Positions 4,802 to 9,009 of a DNA stretch of 9,009 bases are shown here, in pieces. Below the pieces are notes generated by a model that worked only from the letters and a program-made list of their open reading frames with translations, searched no databases and had not been told where the DNA came from. Each line of letters opens with the position of its first letter. Position 1 is the first letter of the stretch. Origin of the DNA: JAIVGV01 sp035295985 (GTDB taxonomy: Bacteria > Acidobacteriota > Blastocatellia > Pyrinomonadales > Pyrinomonadaceae). The DNA is taken from contig DATHBT010000033.1 of NCBI GenBank assembly GCA_035295985.1, positions 1 to 9,009 of the forward strand, written 5' to 3'. The translations under genes and the position numbers were made by a program.

Positions 4802-6670
4802 TTAGTCTTCCCTGCCCCCGGCCCCGTCGTAGATTTCGTCGATCACAGCGCCGAACTTTTCGTCCACGACGCGCCGCTTGATCTTGAGCGTCGGCGTCAT
4901 CTCGCCGCCGTCTATCGAGAACTCCTCGGGCAGGAGCGCGACGCGGCGCACGCGCTCGTAGTCGTGCAACACGGCGGTCAACTGCGCTACCTCGCGCTGC
5001 ACCAGGCGCACGGCCGCCGGGTCGCGCGCGAGCGCGGCGCGTTCGGCCGCGGCCTTCACGCGGACGCCCGCCGCATCCTGCGCGCCCCCGTTCTCCGCGA
5101 GCGCCGAGCCGAGCGCCTCCCAGTCGGGCACGACGAGCGCGGCCGGCTGTTTGCGGCCCGCGCCGACGACCACCACCTGGTTGACGAGCGCGCTCTGCTT
5201 GATGAGGCTCTCGATCTGCTGCGGCGCGATGTACTTGCCGTTCGAGAGCTTGAACAGCTCCTTCTTCCGGTCGGTGATGAAGAAGTGGCCGTGCTCGTCC
5301 TTGTAGCCGACATCCCCGGTCTTAAAGTACCCGTCGGCGGTGAAGACGGCCGCCGTCTCCGCCGGGTGGTTGTAGTAGCCGAGCATCACGTTCGGGCCGC
5401 GCACCAGTATCTCGCCCTCCTCGTCGAGCCGCATCTCGACTCCGGGGAACGGCAGGCCGACCGAGCCGACCTTGTTGTCGTCGGGCCGGTTGGCCGAGGT
5501 GACGCACGTCTCGGTCATCCCGTAGCCCTGGAGGATGGGAATCCCTGCGGCGAGGAAGGCGTAGGAGAGCGCGGGCGAGAGCGGCGCGCCGCCGGAGACG
5601 AAGTAGCGCAGTCGGCCGCCGACGCCCGCGCGCCACTTCGCGAAGACCAGCCGGCTCGCGATCTCCTGCCTGAGTTCGAGGAGGGGCGGGACCTGTTCGC
5701 GCCGGTCGCGCAACTCGGCGTACTCGCGGCCGACTTCGAGCGACCACTCGAACAGGCTCTTGCGCCAGCCCTTCGCCGCGCGGCCCTTCTTCACGATCCG
5801 GTGATAGACCTTCTCGAAGAGGCGCGGCACGGCCGTCATGATCGTCGGCCGCACGTCGGCTAGATACTCGCCGAGCTGATCGACCGACGGCGCGTAGTGG
5901 ACTGCGACGCCCGTCCAGCAGAAGACGTAGAAGACCGTGCGCTCGAAGATGTGCGAGAGCGGGAGCACGGAGAGCGACACGTCGGCGGGCGTGATCGGCA
6001 GCGACGTCCCGATCGCATAGACGTTCGAGACGAAGTTGCGGTGCGTGAGCATCACGCCCTTCGGATCGCCCGTCGTGCCCGACGTGTAGATGATCGTCGC
6101 GAGGTCTTCGCCTCGGACGGCCGCGACCGCGTCGGCGAAGGCGTCCGGCTCTTCCGCGTCGAGCCGCTCGCCCGCGCGCTCGACTTCGGCGAGCGTCGTG
6201 GCGGCGGCTTCCGCCGCGGCGCGGTCGTCGTCGAAGAAGACCAGGCGCTCGACCGTGCCGGCCGCTTCGACGCCCGGCCGCGCGTGGCGGAAGGTGCGGC
6301 GGTTCGAGACGAGGAGGACGCGCGCGCCCGAGTCCTGGAGGATGTGGCGCACCTGCTCGACGGCCTGCGTCGTGTAGATGGGGACGTTGACGGCGCCGAG
6401 GGAGAGGATGGCGAGGTCGGCGACCGACCACTCGGGCCGGTTCTCGGAGAGCAGCGCGACGCGCTCGCCCGCCGCGACGCCGAGCGAGCGCAGGCCCAAG
6501 GCGACCGCGCGGACGCGGCGCGCGAACTCCGCGCCGGAGACGCGCACCCACTCGCCGCCGCGCTTGTGGCTGAGCGCGTCCGGCTTGGCGTGGCGCGCGA
6601 GCGCGGCCAGGCACATCGCCGGCAGGGTCTGCGCCGCGTCGGCGCGCGGGTCGTGTGTGGTCTCGCTCAT
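4802..6670 (-). CDS. Long-chain acyl-CoA synthetase (AMP-forming)
   Basis: This 622-residue cytoplasmic or membrane-associated enzyme activates fatty acids to acyl-CoA through an acyl-adenylate, for degradation, lipid synthesis or acylation. The ANL-superfamily motifs are intact and in order: IIYTSGTTGDPKG (about 193-205, ATP-phosphate loop), PLSHIFER (237-244), QGYGMTE (381-387), the YFKTGDVGY segment (448-456) with the adenosine-ribose Asp, FITDRKKELFKLSNGKYI (464-481, hinge and linker), and TPTLKIKR near the end with the C-terminal catalytic Lys at about 596. Length is normal for the COG1022 type. ATG 6670 was chosen because the open frame continues upstream into the UXS gene; GTG 6712 is possible. 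It lies 115 bp downstream of UXS. No promoter or Shine-Dalgarno was seen, so it may share the UXS transcript. Chain-length preference cannot be read from the sequence. Confidence 0.93.
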   Translation of the reverse strand: MSETTHDPRADAAQTLPAMCLAALARHAKPDALSHKRGGEWVRVSGAEFARRVRAVALGLRSLGVAAGERVALLSENRPEWSVADLAILSLGAVNVPIYTTQAVEQVRHILQDSGARVLLVSNRRTFRHARPGVEAAGTVERLVFFDDDRAAAEAAATTLAEVERAGERLDAEEPDAFADAVAAVRGEDLATIIYTSGTTGDPKGVMLTHRNFVSNVYAIGTSLPITPADVSLSVLPLSHIFERTVFYVFCWTGVAVHYAPSVDQLGEYLADVRPTIMTAVPRLFEKVYHRIVKKGRAAKGWRKSLFEWSLEVGREYAELRDRREQVPPLLELRQEIASRLVFAKWRAGVGGRLRYFVSGGAPLSPALSYAFLAAGIPILQGYGMTETCVTSANRPDDNKVGSVGLPFPGVEMRLDEEGEILVRGPNVMLGYYNHPAETAAVFTADGYFKTGDVGYKDEHGHFFITDRKKELFKLSNGKYIAPQQIESLIKQSALVNQVVVVGAGRKQPAALVVPDWEALGSALAENGGAQDAAGVRVKAAAERAALARDPAAVRLVQREVAQLTAVLHDYERVRRVALLPEEFSIDGGEMTPTLKIKRRVVDEKFGAVIDEIYDGAGGRED

Positions 6671-6785
6671 CGGTTCAGGGGCGGGCGGGGAATCGCGGAC
6701 AAGAACGTTCACTCCCGAAGGGACGCGGGCCGGCCTCCCGCGCCGGGCCAGGCGTCGCCGCGCTTTGACAACCCCCCCTTGCGCC

Positions 6786-7742
6786 TCACCGCTTGCGGAC
6801 GCGCGGGGCGAAGTAGGCGACCGCGCGCTCAAGCCCTTCGCGCAACGGCACGGTCGGCTGCCAGTCGAGCAGCGCGCGGGCGCGCGAGATGTCGGGCCGG
6901 CGCTGGCGCGGGTCGTCCTGCGGCAGCGGGCGGTGCTCGATCTTCACGTCGACGCCGCATGCGCGCCCCACCTCCTCGGCGAGCTGCCGCATGGTGAACT
7001 CGCCGGGGTTGCCGATGTTGACGGGCGCGTGCACGTCCTCGCCGGGGCGCGCCCCCTCCTCGACGTTCATCAGGCGGACGAGCCCCTCGACGAGATCGTC
7101 CACGTAGCAGAAGGAGCGCGTCTGCGCCCCGTCGCCGTAGATGGTCAGCGGCTCGCCGCGCAGGGCCTGCACGATGAAGTTCGAGACGACGCGGCCGTCG
7201 TCCTCAAGCATGCGCGGGCCGTAGGTGTTGAATATCCTGGCGATGCGCGTGTCCACCCCGTTCTGCCGGCGGTAGTCCATCATCAGCGTCTCGGCCAGCC
7301 GCTTCCCCTCGTCGTAACATGACCTGAGCCCGATGGGGTTGACGTGCCCCCAGTAGTCCTCGGTCTGCGGGTGCACCTGCGGGTCGCCGTACACCTCGGA
7401 GGTGGAGGCTTGGAGTATGCGGGCGCGGACGCGCTTGGCGAGGCCGAGCATGTTGATCGTGCCCATGACGTTCGTCTTGACCGTCTTGACCGGGTTGTAC
7501 TGGTAGTGGACGGGCGAGGCCGGGCAGGCGAGGTTGTAGATCTGATCCACTTCGAGGAGGATCGGCTCGGTCACGTCGTGGCGTATGAGCTCGAAGCTGC
7601 GCGAGTCGAGTAGGCGGAGGATGTTCTCGCGCCGGCCGGTGAAGAAGTTGTCGAGGCAGATAACCTCGTGGCCGTCAGAGAGCAGCCGCTCGCACAGGTG
7701 CGATCCGATGAAGCCGGCCCCGCCGGTGACAAGTACCCTCAT
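6786..7742 (-). CDS. uxs: UDP-glucuronate decarboxylase (UDP-xylose synthase)
   Basis: This 318-residue enzyme is an extended short-chain dehydrogenase that converts UDP-glucuronate to UDP-xylose and CO2 by a bound-NAD oxidation, decarboxylation and re-reduction. The Rossmann GGAGFIG lies at 7-13. The catalytic region shows QASTSEVYGDP (111-121) and SCYDEGKR with Tyr143 and Lys147. The segment HPQTEDYWGHVNPIG, then RIFNTYGPRM and DGRVVSNFIVQALRGEPLT, match the UXS subfamily closely and set it apart from UDP-galactose epimerases and dTDP-glucose dehydratases. The length equals that of soluble bacterial UXS proteins without the animal membrane anchor. ATG 7742 directly begins the Rossmann strand. 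An AAAGGA sits immediately before it, too close to be an ideal Shine-Dalgarno, and a mini-ORF ends on the start codon, so initiation may depend on coupling. It would supply xylose units to the glycan made by this locus. Confidence 0.95.
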   Translation of the reverse strand: MRVLVTGGAGFIGSHLCERLLSDGHEVICLDNFFTGRRENILRLLDSRSFELIRHDVTEPILLEVDQIYNLACPASPVHYQYNPVKTVKTNVMGTINMLGLAKRVRARILQASTSEVYGDPQVHPQTEDYWGHVNPIGLRSCYDEGKRLAETLMMDYRRQNGVDTRIARIFNTYGPRMLEDDGRVVSNFIVQALRGEPLTIYGDGAQTRSFCYVDDLVEGLVRLMNVEEGARPGEDVHAPVNIGNPGEFTMRQLAEEVGRACGVDVKIEHRPLPQDDPRQRRPDISRARALLDWQPTVPLREGLERAVAYFAPRVRKR

Positions 7743-7783
7743 TCCTTTAAACGCGCCTCGCCGCGCAGCGCGCTCCCGCGCAT
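7739..7783 (-). CDS. 14-codon mini-ORF bridging ligase II and UXS (possible translational coupler)
   Basis: ATG 7783-7781 overlaps the TGA of ligase II (TGATG), and the reading frame runs 14 codons (MRGSALRGEARLKE) to a TGA at 7741-7739 that overlaps the UXS start (ATGA). The codons fill the gap exactly and contain the AAAGGA lying before UXS. No similar peptide is known to me. It is either a leader-like coupler that passes ribosomes from one gene to the next, or a coincidence in a short gap. Confidence 0.25.
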   Translation of the reverse strand: MRGSALRGEARLKE

Positions 7784-9009
7784 CACGTGCCGGCAGTCTC
7801 CGCGGTTGACGGCCCTGTGGTTGACAGCTCCGGGGCCGAGGCCTCATGGCCCCCGCGCGCGTGGCGGCGGCGATGCCTGCGCCGCCCTTTCACGGGCTGC
7901 TCCTCGACGCGGCCGTTCACCGTCGCCAGCGCGGCGAGCAGGAGGAAGAGCAGCGCGATGGCGGCGAGGTGGAGCGGGAAGTCGAAGAAGCTGTGGACGA
8001 GCGCGCCGAAGCAGCCCGCGAGCGCGCCCGCGGCCACCCCGCGACGGAACTTGTCGTCCGAACCCGCGCGCGCGAAGCCCTGGCGGAAGAGCGAGACGAG
8101 GAAGGCGAGGCCGAGCAGCCCGCCGACCACCCCCGCGTCCGAGAGGATCTGCAGGTAGTCGTTGTGCGCCTGATCGAGGCGGGCCTCGCCGGGCGTCGGG
8201 TCGTGGCGCGTGTACGCGACGCCGAACGCACCCAGCCCCGCGCCGAGCCACGGCCGCTCGCGTATGATGTCCCGCGCGCCGCGCCAGAAGGTCGTTCGAT
8301 CCGAGGTCACGTTGCCCGACGTGATCGTCTCCATCGTGCGGCTCACCAGCTCGTCGCCCATGTAGGCGAGCACGCCGACGAGGAGCACGAGGCCGAAGGC
8401 CAGTTGCAGGCCCAGGCGCCGCAGCACCGGACGCGCGCCGGTCGCGCCGCCCTCCGCCGCCGCGCCGGTTCCGTCCTTCCGCCGCGTGAGTGCGATCAGC
8501 CCCGCGAGGAACACCAGTTCCGCGGCGAAGGCGAGCACCCCGCCGCGCGAGAGGGTGGCGACGAGCGCCATCGCCATCACGATAGTCGCGAAAAGGTAGA
8601 GGGGCAGCAGATCCTTCTTGACCGCGCCCGCGAACAGCAGCCCGAGCGGGAGGCCCGTCGCCAGCACCATGTAGCCCGCGAAGTGGTGTCGGTTGATGAA
8701 CGGCCCGAAGGGGCGGGCGTAGCGCGGCTGGCGCAGCCAGTAGATCTGCTCCGGGTTGAGGAAGAACTGCAAGAGCGCGAAGAGCGCGAGCGCCGCGCCG
8801 AACACGACGAGGACGCGCACGACGATGCGCAGGCGCTTCGGCGTGTCGATGAAGACGAGCGCGGCCGAAAAATAGACGGCGAGCGCGGCCAACTGCACGA
8901 GCGTCATGCGCGTCGCGTAGGGGTCGAGCGAGATGGTGCGCGCCGCGGCGGACGAGAGTTCGGCCGCCGTCGCGGCGTCTCCCCCGCCGAGCGGCAGCAG
9001 TTGGACGAG
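7783..9009 (-). CDS. O-antigen ligase/polymerase-like membrane protein (Wzy_C family), copy II (5' end outside window)
   Basis: At least 408 residues are visible. An ATG at 8907 looks like a start, but the same frame is open to the window edge and reads ..ISLDPYATRMTLVQL.., a conserved stretch in this family, so the gene begins upstream of position 9009. Signatures, numbered from the window edge, are FINRHHFAGYM (104-114), ATLSRGGVLAF (152-162), the WRGARDIIRERPWLGAGLGA block (242-261) and QAHNDYLQILSDAGVVGG (280-297), which form the Wzy_C domain. Many hydrophobic segments lie between them. The last 45 residues are a polar tail rich in Arg and His (GRRRHRRRHARGGH), probably cytoplasmic. The protein would polymerise or ligate lipid-linked glycan in the periplasm. 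It differs clearly from copy I in its motifs and ends, so it is not a recent duplicate. UXS follows 40 bp downstream. Confidence 0.9.
   Translation of the reverse strand, partial: LVQLLPLGGGDAATAAELSSAAARTISLDPYATRMTLVQLAALAVYFSAALVFIDTPKRLRIVVRVLVVFGAALALFALLQFFLNPEQIYWLRQPRYARPFGPFINRHHFAGYMVLATGLPLGLLFAGAVKKDLLPLYLFATIVMAMALVATLSRGGVLAFAAELVFLAGLIALTRRKDGTGAAAEGGATGARPVLRRLGLQLAFGLVLLVGVLAYMGDELVSRTMETITSGNVTSDRTTFWRGARDIIRERPWLGAGLGAFGVAYTRHDPTPGEARLDQAHNDYLQILSDAGVVGGLLGLAFLVSLFRQGFARAGSDDKFRRGVAAGALAGCFGALVHSFFDFPLHLAAIALLFLLLAALATVNGRVEEQPVKGRRRHRRRHARGGHEASAPELSTTGPSTAETAGT

Noticed and set aside
6671..6785. Promoter for the acyl-CoA synthetase (TTGTCA on the minus strand)
   Set aside because: No A/T-rich -10 lies 16-18 bases downstream; only a short CGCGGG/CCCGCG hairpin at 6724-6742 is seen, without a T-run.
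6671..6832. 54-residue N-terminal extension of the acyl-CoA synthetase
   Set aside because: It would overlap the UXS gene, is Arg/Ala/Pro-rich and lies outside the family domain; ATG 6670 fits the usual length.
7743..7847. 35-residue N-terminal extension of UXS
   Set aside because: The Rossmann strand begins exactly at Met 7742, and the extension is an Arg-rich out-of-frame reading of the ligase II tail.
1..9009. CRISPR arrays, tRNA or rRNA genes, insertion sequences, phage genes
   Set aside because: I saw no regularly spaced repeats, tRNA-like cloverleaf ends, transposase motifs or flanking target duplications.

Overview
The window is very GC-rich DNA (I estimate roughly 65-70 % G+C, not counted) with bacterial gene packing. 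Seven protein-coding genes can be supported; six lie on the minus strand and one on the plus strand. Gene content (two Wzy_C-type membrane proteins, a UDP-glucuronate decarboxylase, an ExoA-like glycosyltransferase, a zf-HC2 protein and an unusual sigma-like regulator) suggests a Gram-negative, high-GC soil-type bacterium. Acidobacteriota (Blastocatellia-like) is my best guess from family resemblance, but no marker gene here fixes the taxonomy.

Reading in the direction of transcription (right to left), the right part (9009-4802) holds the 3' portion of an O-antigen ligase/polymerase-like membrane protein that enters from beyond the window. Next come a UDP-glucuronate decarboxylase (UDP-xylose synthase), joined to it by a 40-bp junction, and a long-chain acyl-CoA synthetase after a 115-bp gap. 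The centre (4801-3437) holds a strong long hairpin between convergent genes, a small plus-strand zinc-finger gene of the anti-sigma (zf-HC2) type with a good ribosome-binding site, and an 870-bp non-coding region. That region carries two good sigma-70-like minus-strand promoters, an 11-bp-arm dyad at one of them and several short direct repeats. The left part (3436-1) holds an atypical sigma-70-like regulator, then a second, sequence-distinct O-antigen ligase/polymerase-like protein, whose end overlaps the start of a family-2 glycosyltransferase that runs off the window.

Together this looks like part of an extracellular or surface polysaccharide locus. UXS supplies UDP-xylose, the GT2 adds sugars, and the two Wzy/WaaL-like proteins polymerise or ligate glycans at the membrane. 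A divergent pair, a sigma-like protein and a small HxxxCxxC zinc-binding protein, sits inside the locus and may control it; that link is inference from position. The most interesting parts are this regulator pair with its long, structured promoter region, the two different Wzy_C proteins in one locus, and a 14-codon mini-ORF that exactly bridges the second Wzy_C gene and the UXS gene through overlapping stop/start codons.
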